DNA of 64,000 nt, taken from Mangrovicoccus sp049603835 (lineage in GTDB: Bacteria > Pseudomonadota > Alphaproteobacteria > Rhodobacterales > Rhodobacteraceae). Position numbers and translations under genes: made by a program. The stretch covers positions 199,491-263,490 of the forward strand of contig JBMYSZ010000004.1 of the NCBI GenBank assembly GCA_049603835.1, read 5' to 3'. This document shows positions 16,933 through 25,763 of this stretch, piece after piece. Below the pieces are notes generated by a model. That model was given only the letters and a program-made list of their open reading frames with translations. It searched no databases and had not been told where the DNA came from. Position 1 is the first letter of the stretch; every line of letters begins with the position of its first letter.

Positions 16933-17988
16933 TCACACCAAACGCCACAGCCATGCTCCATCTTCCTGCAAGTCTCGGGCGACTTCGCCCTTTCGATGCA
17001 GATAGTTCAGATGTGCCACCGCCTCCACTAAGGCGTGACCATATTCACCCCCGCGAATGTCACGCTTGAACAAAGGCATAAAGCAGTCGCAAGCCGTGGC
17101 AGGGGATTTGCGCAGGTGATCGCGCAGCCGCTCTAGCGCGCCGATGTGATTATCGATCAATTGGATCAACCTGGCGGGCAGCCCAGTGAAAGGTAGTTTA
17201 TGACCCGGCAAAACAAGGTGATCCTCGCGGGCAAAGGGCTGAAACTTGGCGCAGCTTTCAAACCAGTCGGTCAGCGGATCGGCCTCGGGCTCTGTGGCAT
17301 AGACGCCAATATTGGGCGAAATGGACGGCAGAAGCTGATCCCCGCCCAGAACCAAGGGCGCATCTTCGCACCAAAGCGTCGCCTGTTCCGGCGCATGCCC
17401 ACCGCCAGTGCGCACAATCCAAGACCGCCCGCCCAAAGTGATCTGGTCGCCATCGGCAATCCGGGTAAAGCCCAAAGGCATCGGCGCCACCACATCCGCG
17501 AAATTGAACGGGCGCTCTTGCATCCGCTGGGCCAAGATCTCTGGCGCCATACCTGCGCGACGCCAATGGGTTAGGGCTTGCTGGGTTGGCAGGGCTTGTT
17601 CATCTAGCTGCAACATGCGGGAAAACAGCCATGCGGTGCGGGTGGTGACCAGCTCGGCCCCGAATTCGGTCTGCAGCCAGCCTGCCAGGCCCATATGATC
17701 GGGATGGTGATGGGTCACCAAGACCCGCGCCACTGGCCTGCCCCCTAAAGGGCCTGCCAGCAAATCTTGCCAAATACCGCGGCTGAGACGGCTGTTGAAC
17801 CCGGTATCGATAACCGTCCAGCCCTCGGGCTCGTCAAAGGCAAAGATATTCACATGATCCAAGGCCATAGGCAGCGGCAGGCGCATCCATAAAATGCCTG
17901 GCTCGATCTCAACCGCAGCGCCCCTAGCGGGCGGGTCGGGAAAAGGATAGCGGATCCCTTCGCCCAGATCGCGACTTGCGTCATCCAT
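16933..17988 (-). CDS. MBL-fold metallo-hydrolase
   Basis: 351 aa. Metallo-beta-lactamase fold with the zinc motif THHHPDHMGLAG (about residue 92-103), downstream GGGHAPEQ His, GGDQLLP Asp and LPGHKLPF His. The C-terminal 90 residues are a helical, winged-helix-like domain (LACTB2-like layout). The substrate is unknown; glyoxalase-II-like thioesterase or nuclease relatives share the motif. Start has AAGGGTG upstream. It sits between an acyl-CoA dehydrogenase and the oxidase subunit gene, all leftward. Confidence 0.88.
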   Translation of the reverse strand: MDDASRDLGEGIRYPFPDPPARGAAVEIEPGILWMRLPLPMALDHVNIFAFDEPEGWTVIDTGFNSRLSRGIWQDLLAGPLGGRPVARVLVTHHHPDHMGLAGWLQTEFGAELVTTRTAWLFSRMLQLDEQALPTQQALTHWRRAGMAPEILAQRMQERPFNFADVVAPMPLGFTRIADGDQITLGGRSWIVRTGGGHAPEQATLWCEDAPLVLGGDQLLPSISPNIGVYATEPEADPLTDWFESCAKFQPFAREDHLVLPGHKLPFTGLPARLIQLIDNHIGALERLRDHLRKSPATACDCFMPLFKRDIRGGEYGHALVEAVAHLNYLHRKGEVARDLQEDGAWLWRLV

Positions 17989-18042
17989 GATGCACCCTTT
18001 ACAAAAGCCTCGGCTCTGCCCTGACCCAGCGAGCGCCCGGGA

Positions 18043-19746
18043 TCAACTGGCCAAATCGCCCAAGCTTAGATCGTAAAGCGCATCATTGCCCATGCGAGCT
18101 TCGGCCAAATAGCCGCTATATTGGGGTAAAATCCGAGAAATATAGAATTTCGCCAAACTAAGGCGCAACGGATGATCCGGGCTAGTCGTGGCGCAAGCGG
18201 CTTTCAAATGAGCATCCGCGCCTAAGATCCGGGCAAAGCCGCGCCCATAGGCCAAAGCCCCGCCAAAGCGTTCGGGCGCAGGACAAGCCAACAGAACTTC
18301 GGTGGTTTCACGCAAGCTTTCGGATGCGGCCCAAACCGCATCGGCCAGTTGCGGTTGGCTTGCCCGCGCGGTTTCCGCATCACGCTGAATTTCACCGATC
18401 AAAGCGAAAGCCGCCGCGCCATTATCGGCCAATTTTCGCCCCGTCAAATCCATGGCCTGAATACCATTCGTGCCTTCATAAATCGACGTCACCCGCACAT
18501 CGCGGTGAAATTGGGCCGCGCCGGTTTCCTCAATCACCCCCATACCGCCGAAAACCTGCACCGTATCCTCGGCCACATGCATCCCGGTTTCGGTGCCACA
18601 GATCTTTGCAATCGGTGTGAGAAAAGTGGCACGGGCGGCCCAAGCCTGATCACCGCTGGCGGCCATATCCAAGGCCTTGGCACAGCTCAGCGCCAGGCAG
18701 CGCGCGGCAAAGATTTCCGCCCGCATATGCATCAGCATGCGCCGCACATCCGCGTGATCGCCAATCGGTCCGCTTTTAGCCAAAGGCGTCGGGCCTTGGC
18801 GCCGCTCGCGGGCATATCGCAGCGCATGATCAAAACTGGCCTGAGCCACGCCGATCCCCTGGGCCGCGACCCCCAGACGGGCATTGTTCATCATGGTAAA
18901 CATCGCCGCCATGCCCCCATGAGGCGGGCCCACCAGCCAGCCGGTCGCGCCGTCAAAACTGAGGCTACATGTGGGCGAGCCATGGATGCCAAGCTTATGC
19001 TCCACCCCCATCACCCTGATCTGATTTCGCCCCCCCAGGCTGCCATCGGGCTTTGGTAGAAATTTCGGCACGAGAAATAGGCTAATCCCTTTGATCCCCG
19101 GCGGTGCATCAGGCAAGCGCGCCAAAACCAAGTGGCAGATATTTTCCGCCATCTGATGATCGCCATAAGAAATGAAGATCTTTTTGCCGCTGACCGCATA
19201 ACTGCCATCGCCGCGCGGCTCCGCCTTGCTGATCAGAGCGGCCAGATCACTGCCGGCCTGCGGTTCTGTTAGGTTCATTGTGCCGGTCCAACGACCGGAA
19301 ATCAGATTGGGCAAATAGAGCGCTTGCAATTCAGGGCTCGCATGGTGGCATAGCGCCTCGATCTGGCCTTGGGTCAAAAGCGGGCAGATTTGCAGCGCCA
19401 AACAGGCCCCGGCCATCATTTCATTGACCGCCGTGCTTAGCGTCAAAGGCAGACCCATGCCGCCCTGTTCCGTTGGGGCAGAAATGCCAACCCAACCGCC
19501 ACGCGCAATTTCCTTATAGGCAGCACCAAAGCCCGGCGCATCCCGGACCGCGCCATTTTCCAGCCGCGCACCGCTGACATCGCCAAGCCGCTGCAATGGT
19601 TTCAAGCTGTGCTCACAGAGTCTTTCCGCCTGCTCTAAAATAGCTTGCCGTAAATCTGCCTTAGCCTCGGCAAAATGCGGCGTCTGGGTCAGCGCGTCAA
19701 AATCGATGATATGATCAAATATAAACCGAAATTCGGCGGCGGACAT
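18043..19746 (-). CDS. Acyl-CoA dehydrogenase, DmdC-like long form
   Basis: 567 aa, longer than ordinary acyl-CoA dehydrogenases (about 380-400) because of an N-terminal helix segment (EFRFIFDHIIDFD) and a C-terminal extension. FAD enzyme that makes a 2,3-double bond in acyl-CoA. Seen: MNLTEPQAGSDLAAL (FAD/substrate loop), FISYGDHQMAENICH, and VTSIYEGTNGIQAMDLTGRK, with the catalytic Glu of YEGTNGIQ. This N-terminus and length are typical of the 3-methylmercaptopropionyl-CoA dehydrogenase (DmdC) branch in Roseobacters, but such paralogues also act on other acyl-CoAs. Start has AAGGAG about 10 nt upstream. Confidence 0.85.
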   Translation of the reverse strand: MSAAEFRFIFDHIIDFDALTQTPHFAEAKADLRQAILEQAERLCEHSLKPLQRLGDVSGARLENGAVRDAPGFGAAYKEIARGGWVGISAPTEQGGMGLPLTLSTAVNEMMAGACLALQICPLLTQGQIEALCHHASPELQALYLPNLISGRWTGTMNLTEPQAGSDLAALISKAEPRGDGSYAVSGKKIFISYGDHQMAENICHLVLARLPDAPPGIKGISLFLVPKFLPKPDGSLGGRNQIRVMGVEHKLGIHGSPTCSLSFDGATGWLVGPPHGGMAAMFTMMNNARLGVAAQGIGVAQASFDHALRYARERRQGPTPLAKSGPIGDHADVRRMLMHMRAEIFAARCLALSCAKALDMAASGDQAWAARATFLTPIAKICGTETGMHVAEDTVQVFGGMGVIEETGAAQFHRDVRVTSIYEGTNGIQAMDLTGRKLADNGAAAFALIGEIQRDAETARASQPQLADAVWAASESLRETTEVLLACPAPERFGGALAYGRGFARILGADAHLKAACATTSPDHPLRLSLAKFYISRILPQYSGYLAEARMGNDALYDLSLGDLAS

Positions 19747-19830
19747 GGGCCAGGCTTTCTCCTTGGGTCCCAGATGACTGGTAATTTCGTTCCAAATCAG
19801 AGAATGTGCGCCGCCAGAGGAGAGTGCAAC

Positions 19831-20814
19831 TTGAACGCCGCGTCACAGATAAAAACTGAACTATTAACCTCGACGAGCGAAGATATTTCCCGCGCGGCAG
19901 AGCTGTTGCGCACGGGTCAGTTGGTCGCTTTCCCGACGGAAACGGTCTATGGGCTGGGCGGGGATGCCAGCAATGACCATGCGGTGGCAGGTATTTTCGC
20001 GGCAAAGGCGCGGCCGCAATTCAACCCGCTGATTGTGCATTTGCCGGATCTGGCCAAGGTCGAAACTTATGCCGCGCTGACGCCCCGTGCTCGTGACATT
20101 GCCGAGCAGCTTTGGCCCGGGCCTTTGACCCTGGTTCTCCCTTTACGGGCGGGGGCGGGTTTGTCGCCTTTGGTCAGTGCCGGACAGCCCAGCCTTGCGG
20201 TGCGGATTCCCGCGCCTCAGCTGGCGCGTGACTTGCTGACCCAAGCGGATCGGCCCATTGCCGCGCCATCGGCCAATCCTTCGGGGCGGATCAGCCCAAC
20301 CACAGCCGATCACGTCATCTCTGGCCTGTCGGGGCGGATCGCGGCGGTGTTGGATGGCGGTGCCTGCCAGGCTGGGGTTGAATCCACGATCTTGGATCTG
20401 ACCGAGGATCAGCCGAAATTGCTGCGACAAGGGGCAATTGCCCAAGAAAGCCTGGCGGAGATTCTTGGCGAGCCGCCCGCAACTGCCGCGCCCATTACCG
20501 GTGATGGCTCCAAAGCGCTGAAAGCACCGGGCCAGCTCAGCAGCCATTACGCCCCGCGCGCATCGGTTCGGTTGAATGCCTCAGCGCCGGATCCCGGCGA
20601 AACGCTTTTGGGCTTTGGTGCGGTTGATACAGCCTGGAATCTGTCGCCAAGCGGGGATGTGGTCGAAGCGGCGGCGCGGCTTTTCGCACTGCTCCATGCT
20701 ATGGATGCAGATCCAAAGATCACCGCCATCGCTGTCAGCCCTATTCCAGAAACAGGCCTTGGCCGCGCCATCAATGACCGGCTGCGCCGTGCGGCGGCGC
20801 CTCGGCCCAACTAA
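19831..20814 (+). CDS. tsaC: Threonylcarbamoyl-AMP synthase (Sua5/YwlC)
   Basis: 327 aa. Makes threonylcarbamoyl-AMP from threonine, bicarbonate and ATP for the t6A37 modification of ANN-decoding tRNAs. N-terminal YrdC domain: VAFPTETVYGLGGDA, AKARPQFNPLIVH, RPIAAPSANPSGRISPT. After it come SSHYAPRA and a C-terminal Sua5 domain, so this is the long Sua5 form. The start is a TTG at 19831 with AGAGGAG about 9 nt upstream; no ATG in frame fits. It is divergent from the acyl-CoA dehydrogenase. Confidence 0.92.
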   Translation: MNAASQIKTELLTSTSEDISRAAELLRTGQLVAFPTETVYGLGGDASNDHAVAGIFAAKARPQFNPLIVHLPDLAKVETYAALTPRARDIAEQLWPGPLTLVLPLRAGAGLSPLVSAGQPSLAVRIPAPQLARDLLTQADRPIAAPSANPSGRISPTTADHVISGLSGRIAAVLDGGACQAGVESTILDLTEDQPKLLRQGAIAQESLAEILGEPPATAAPITGDGSKALKAPGQLSSHYAPRASVRLNASAPDPGETLLGFGAVDTAWNLSPSGDVVEAAARLFALLHAMDADPKITAIAVSPIPETGLGRAINDRLRRAAAPRPN

Positions 20815-20830
20815 GACTGCCCGCCCAAAC

Positions 20831-21406
20831 TCAGGCGCGCCCAGCAGCAGCGGAAAGAGTGAATGGGTCGATCCCGAGATCGCCAAGCGCCGCGCCCCAT
20901 TTGCCGCCATCATCAGCGCCAAAGATCAGATCCTGGCGCGCATCGCCAATCAGCCAGCCATTGGATTGAATTTCGGTTTCCAATTGCCCAGCCGCCCAGC
21001 CGGAATAGCCCAAAGCCAATATCGCAGCGGCCGGTCCCTGCCCTTTGGCGATATCTTGCAACACATCCACAGTCGCCGTCATGCCATAGGTCTTATCGAT
21101 CTGCAGGGTCGAGTCGCTGCCTTGGTATTCGCCCGTATGCAGGACAAATCCCCGACCATGCTCCACCGGGCCACCGAAATAAATCCCAGGCTCGCCGCCA
21201 TCAATTTCCGAAGTAATCGACAGCCGTTCCAGCAAATCGCCGAAACTAACCTCTGGCGCGGGTTTATTGATGATCAAACCCATCGCCCCTTCTTCGGAAT
21301 GGGCACAAATATAGATCACGCTTTTTTCAAATCGCGGATCGCCAATGCCAGGCATCGCAATGAGTACGCGCCCGGTCAGGTTGAACTCTTCGATATCACT
21401 TTGCAT
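20831..21406 (-). CDS. yqgE: YqgE/AlgH family protein
   Basis: 191 aa, normal for the family. Signature parts: LTGRVLIAMPGIGDPRFEKSV, EEGAMGLIINKP, FGGPVEHGRGFVLH, LGYSGWAAGQLE. The function is not firmly known; a Pseudomonas relative was tied to alginate regulation. No ribosome-binding sequence is visible ahead of the ATG. It converges with sua5, 16 nt apart. Confidence 0.92.
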   Translation of the reverse strand: MQSDIEEFNLTGRVLIAMPGIGDPRFEKSVIYICAHSEEGAMGLIINKPAPEVSFGDLLERLSITSEIDGGEPGIYFGGPVEHGRGFVLHTGEYQGSDSTLQIDKTYGMTATVDVLQDIAKGQGPAAAILALGYSGWAAGQLETEIQSNGWLIGDARQDLIFGADDGGKWGAALGDLGIDPFTLSAAAGRA

Positions 21407-21522
21407 GGGAAGGAGTGTCTCAAAGCAATATTAACCTTGCAAGGATTCTCCACCTCAAATTTAACGGACTCTCGCTAGCTTGTGACTTCTGATTACATTT
21501 GCAGCCATGTATACAAGGCTTC

Positions 21523-22344
21523 ATGGAAAAAATGACGAGTTCTAACGCGCTGGCCTTTGGTCTTGCCGCCCTGCTTCCCCTTGGCCCTGTTGCGGCCACT
21601 GCAAATCCTCTGCCGAATGAGGAAACGCTGATCCAGCTCGACCTGGTGTCTGGTTGGGAAATTGCGCCGGGGCAACATATGGCCGGGCTACGCCTATCGG
21701 TGGCGGATGGCTGGAAAACCTATTGGCGCGCGCCAGGCGATGCGGGGGTGCCGCCGCGCTTTGATTTCTCGGGCTCCGAAAACCTGGCCGATGTGACGGT
21801 GCATTGGCCCATGCCCGAGGTGTTTGACAGCTGGGGCATGCAGGTTCTGGGCTATACTGGCGAGGTCGTCTTGCCGATCGAGCTGACGGCGATTGACCCG
21901 ACCCAGCCCATTCACTTGGCCGGTATTGCCGATTTGGGTGTGTGCAGCGATGTCTGCCTTGCGGTGACCATGCCGATGCAAAACCAGGGCGAACCAGCCC
22001 AGCAAAGCATTCAACGCGCCATGGGCGATCTGCCACAAAGCGCGCAAGAGGCGGGCGTTGGCGCCATGGCCTGCCAGGTGACCCCCACCAGTGACGGTGT
22101 TCAACTGACCGCAACGATCGAGCTACCAAAACTTGGCGGTAAAGAAATCGCTGTGGTTGAAATGCGCCGCGAAGATGTGTGGATCTCGATGCCGCAGCTA
22201 GAGCGCCGGGGCAAATCCTTGCAGGTGCAGGCGGATTTCGTCCCGCCCGAGGCCGCGCCTTTTGCGTTGGATCATAGCGAGCTGCGCCTGACCCTTTTGG
22301 GTCGAAAAGGGGCTGTGGAATTCTTCGGCTGCCCGACGAGCTAA
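21523..22344 (+). CDS. DsbD N-terminal-domain-like periplasmic protein
   Basis: About 273 aa from ATG 21523 (MEKMTSSNALAF), with a signal peptide ending near VAATANP. The body matches the DsbD alpha-domain family: SGWEIAPGQHMAGLRLSVADGW, WKTYWRAPGDAGVPPRFDFSGS, YTGEVVLPI, and a Cys pair in DLGVCSDVCLA. Full DsbD has a membrane domain; here only the periplasmic part is present, as in stand-alone proteins of other alphaproteobacteria. A role in handling reduced thiols of envelope proteins is inferred. Its stop lies in a palindromic repeat. Confidence 0.75.
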   Translation: MEKMTSSNALAFGLAALLPLGPVAATANPLPNEETLIQLDLVSGWEIAPGQHMAGLRLSVADGWKTYWRAPGDAGVPPRFDFSGSENLADVTVHWPMPEVFDSWGMQVLGYTGEVVLPIELTAIDPTQPIHLAGIADLGVCSDVCLAVTMPMQNQGEPAQQSIQRAMGDLPQSAQEAGVGAMACQVTPTSDGVQLTATIELPKLGGKEIAVVEMRREDVWISMPQLERRGKSLQVQADFVPPEAAPFALDHSELRLTLLGRKGAVEFFGCPTS

Positions 22345-22368
22345 AGCATTTTGCGCAAAACGTTCTAG
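22341..22368. repeat. 28-bp palindromic repeat, copy 2
   Basis: Outer CTA...TAG ends around the perfect core TTTTGCGCAAAA. The stop TAA of the rightward gene (22342-22344) is in its left end and the stop TAG of the leftward RND gene (complement of 22365-22367) in its right end. 23 of 28 bases match copy 1 at 4173-4200. Confidence 0.65.
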
Positions 22369-25300
22369 CTGGCTCGCCGGGTTTTGCGCGAAATCGCCCC
22401 GGCCGTCACCGCGAAAGCCACAAGCCCCGCCAGGATCACCCCAAATGCAAAACTGCCAAACCAGATGGTCATGGTCTGGGGCAGCCCGAATGCGGCGGCC
22501 AAGGGGCTTTGCTGGGTGAGGATCGGCATGCCTAGGGTCAGCGCGCCCCAAGCGGCAAAGACCAGTGCCAGTCCAAAGCTCATCAACCGTACCGGCCCCG
22601 CGCCAAAGCGGAAACCGCGCCGCAATCCGCGCAGCGCCTGGCCCAGATCCTGGCCAATCGCCAAAAGCGCGGGCACCAAAACCAGCACCAGAACCATTCC
22701 GACCCCCAGCCCATAGGTCAGCGTCACCACAGTGGGTTTGAGGAATTGGGCATCGCGGGAGCGCTCAAATAATAGCGGCGCGAGCCCCAAAACCGTGGTC
22801 AAAGTGGTCAACAGAACCGGCCGCAAACGCTGCGCCGTGCCATCAATAATCGCCGGAACCAGACCGCGGGATTGGGCCTCTTCATCCACTGTGGTGATGA
22901 GTACGATAGAGTCATTGATGATGATCCCGGTCATGCCGATCAGCCCCACAATCGAGAACATCGACAGGGGCACTTCCCAGAAATAATGCCCCCAAAGCGC
23001 GCCCACCAAACCGAAAGGTATAATCGCCATAATCGCCAAAGGCCGGGTCCAGCTGGCAAAGATCCAGGCAAGCGCCAGGAAAATCCCCAGCAGGCAGAGC
23101 AGAAACCCATATTTGGCATCGGACAGGAAGCCGCGCTCTTGCTCGGCCAGACCTGCTATTTGATAGCTCACCTCGAAATCGCCTTGCAGCTCTGGCAGCA
23201 GCTCCGTTTCGATCTGCTCCATGATCTCTGTAGCGCGGCTGGCATTTTCTTGGTCCAGATCGCCGGAAACTTCCAGGATAGGCAGATCATTGATCCGGTT
23301 GATTTCGCCAAAGCCCGTACTGCGGCTGACCGTAACCAAATCGGTCAAAGGCACATATTCCCCCGCATCCGTGCGCATCAGCATCGAGGTCAGGAAATCA
23401 GCGGTCTTTTCACCATCAGGCATTTCCACCCGGATACTGGCAGTGCGCAGCCCCGATGGATAGGTCGCCGCCTCGATCCCATTCAGGCGATTGCGCAAAG
23501 CACGGCCCAGCTCGTCAATGGTAAAGCCCAAAGCATGGCCTTTGGCGGTGAGGTCTAAGACATACTCATCCTTGTCATAGGCGAGATTATCTTCGACAGC
23601 GGAAATTTCCGGGATTTGTCCCAAACGCTCTTTGAGCGCCTCTGACGCCGCTTTGAGCTGCCTTAGATCCGCACCATAAAGCTGGATCGCTACCCCATCC
23701 CTGCCCGGTCCAAAGCGGAAACTGCGAAAGCTAAGCGTCTCGGTCAGGGGCAGGCGCGTGACCTCTTCTTGTACCGCGCTTAGAAAGGCGCTGACCGAAT
23801 AGGGCCGGTCATCCGAGCCCACCAATTCAATCGCGATCGAGCCCAGCAAATCCGCATCCGTATTCGCCGCCGAGGCCAAGCCGCGCCCGGTATTGCCGCC
23901 CACCTCGCTGAGGACATAGACCAGCGGGTTGCGGCCATGCTCCGCCTCAAAACGCGCCGCGACTGTTTCCGTGGCCCGCTGGATTTCGCGCATTTGGTCA
24001 AACGTATCCTCGCGGCTGGCACCGGGCAGCATCGCGAAATTGCCGGAAATCGAGGACCGCTCCGGCGGATTGAAAAAGCGCCAGGACACTTGCCCCGAGA
24101 TAACCAAAGTCCAGCTGAGCGCCAAAACCATCAGGGCCGCCGCGACCACCGGATAGCGCAGGGTAATGACCCAGCCAACAAAGGGGCGGAACCCATGGTC
24201 CCGGATCCAATCAAAACCGCGATTAACCTGCTCGGAGGGCCAATCATACCAGGCTTGGCGCGTGGATTTGGCCAGAGCATGGGCCATGTGATTGGGCAGG
24301 ATCAAAAAGCATTCCACCAGCGAGGCCAGCAGCACCACAATCACCGTAAAGGGAATATCGGCGATCATCTCGCCAAAACGGCCACCAATAAAGGTCAGGC
24401 CGAAAAAGGCGATGACGGTGGTGATTGTCGCGGTAAAGACCGGCAAAAACATCCGCCGCGCAGCATTTCCCGCTGCGATTTGCGCCGGTTCGCCTAATTT
24501 GCGACGGCGGTAATCCGCATGTTCGCCGACCACAATCGCGTCATCCACCACGATACCCAAAGTGATGATCAGGCCAAAAAGCGAAATCATATTCAGGGTA
24601 AAGCCCGCCACATACATCAAGGCCAGTGCCGCCAGCATCGCCACCGGGATGCCCGCCGCCACCCAAATCGCGGTGCGGGCATTGAGGAACAAAAACAGCA
24701 AAATCACCACCAAGGCGAGGCCGGTCAGCCCGTTTTCGGTCAGGATATTAAGCCGCTGAGATATGGCCTCGGCTCGGGTGCGGATCAGATCGATTTGCAC
24801 CTCTGGAGGCAAAATGGTTTCGAATTCCGCCGCGACTTCCTCGACCTTGTGCTGAATGGCGATAGCATCGCCTTGGGGCGAGCGATCCACCCGGATCGAC
24901 AGTGCCGGGTTTTCGCCGACAAAATAGGCGCGCTCGCGGTCGATCCCCGGATCATAGACCCGCGCCAAATCCCCAATTGTCAGGGTAGAGCCATCATCAA
25001 GCACCCGCAAAGGCACAGACGCGACCTCTTGCACCGCGCGTTGCGGCACACCTGTGCGCACACGGGCATTGGCGCCAGCCACATCGCCGGCCGGATCGGT
25101 TTCAGCCGCCCCCGCGATCACCTCGGCGATTTCCGCCATGGTCACATCATAGCGCATCAAATCCAGGCTGCGCACTTCGACCACGGTTTGCGGCGCCGCA
25201 TAGCCGCGCACAGTGGTGCGGGTCACCCCGGCTTGAAACAGCTTGGCGGTGAATTCATCGGCGAAGCGGCCCAGCTGCTCCACCCCGACGGGGCCTGTGA

Positions 25301-25760
25301 TCACAACATCCGTCACCCGATCGCGCCAAACGCTTTCAGAAATTTCAGGGGTCTCCGCATCCTCTGGCAAAGTGGTGACGCTGCCCACCGCGCTTTCCAA
25401 ATCGCGCATGGCACGATCGGCATTCCAGCCCGGCTCAAACTCGATTTCGATACTAGCGCGGCCATCTCGCGCCCGGCTAGAAGCGCCGATAATCCCTTCG
25501 ACCGCCAAAACCGCAGGCAAAAGCGGCTCGATAATCGCGCGGTCCACATCTTCGGGGCCCGCGCCATCCCAAGTCACATCAATGTCGATTTCATCAACCA
25601 CCACATCGGGAAAGAACTGCGCCCGCATTTGTGGCGCCGCGGCAAATCCCGCAGCAATCATCAAGATCAGCAGCAAATTCGCCGCCGTCCCATGTGAGGT
25701 GAAATAGCCAAGCAGCCCCTGGACGCGCTGTTGTGCCTCTTGTCGCAAGCGCCCCGCCAT
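22365..25760 (-). CDS. RND efflux transporter permease
   Basis: 1131 aa inner-membrane proton-driven pump of the AcrB/HAE1-type superfamily. Membrane helix near residue 30, a large periplasmic loop to about 340, a helix cluster including GIPVAMLAALALMYVAGF and GLIITLGIVVDDAIVVGEH (the TM4 Asp pair used for proton relay), a second loop, then GLIGMTGIIINDSIVLI. It is about 80 residues longer than AcrB, and the extra C-terminal part adds two membrane helices. It begins 3 nt after the adaptor gene stop. Exported compound unknown. Confidence 0.93.
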   Translation of the reverse strand: MAGRLRQEAQQRVQGLLGYFTSHGTAANLLLILMIAAGFAAAPQMRAQFFPDVVVDEIDIDVTWDGAGPEDVDRAIIEPLLPAVLAVEGIIGASSRARDGRASIEIEFEPGWNADRAMRDLESAVGSVTTLPEDAETPEISESVWRDRVTDVVITGPVGVEQLGRFADEFTAKLFQAGVTRTTVRGYAAPQTVVEVRSLDLMRYDVTMAEIAEVIAGAAETDPAGDVAGANARVRTGVPQRAVQEVASVPLRVLDDGSTLTIGDLARVYDPGIDRERAYFVGENPALSIRVDRSPQGDAIAIQHKVEEVAAEFETILPPEVQIDLIRTRAEAISQRLNILTENGLTGLALVVILLFLFLNARTAIWVAAGIPVAMLAALALMYVAGFTLNMISLFGLIITLGIVVDDAIVVGEHADYRRRKLGEPAQIAAGNAARRMFLPVFTATITTVIAFFGLTFIGGRFGEMIADIPFTVIVVLLASLVECFLILPNHMAHALAKSTRQAWYDWPSEQVNRGFDWIRDHGFRPFVGWVITLRYPVVAAALMVLALSWTLVISGQVSWRFFNPPERSSISGNFAMLPGASREDTFDQMREIQRATETVAARFEAEHGRNPLVYVLSEVGGNTGRGLASAANTDADLLGSIAIELVGSDDRPYSVSAFLSAVQEEVTRLPLTETLSFRSFRFGPGRDGVAIQLYGADLRQLKAASEALKERLGQIPEISAVEDNLAYDKDEYVLDLTAKGHALGFTIDELGRALRNRLNGIEAATYPSGLRTASIRVEMPDGEKTADFLTSMLMRTDAGEYVPLTDLVTVSRSTGFGEINRINDLPILEVSGDLDQENASRATEIMEQIETELLPELQGDFEVSYQIAGLAEQERGFLSDAKYGFLLCLLGIFLALAWIFASWTRPLAIMAIIPFGLVGALWGHYFWEVPLSMFSIVGLIGMTGIIINDSIVLITTVDEEAQSRGLVPAIIDGTAQRLRPVLLTTLTTVLGLAPLLFERSRDAQFLKPTVVTLTYGLGVGMVLVLVLVPALLAIGQDLGQALRGLRRGFRFGAGPVRLMSFGLALVFAAWGALTLGMPILTQQSPLAAAFGLPQTMTIWFGSFAFGVILAGLVAFAVTAGAISRKTRRAS

Positions 25761-25763
25761 GGC

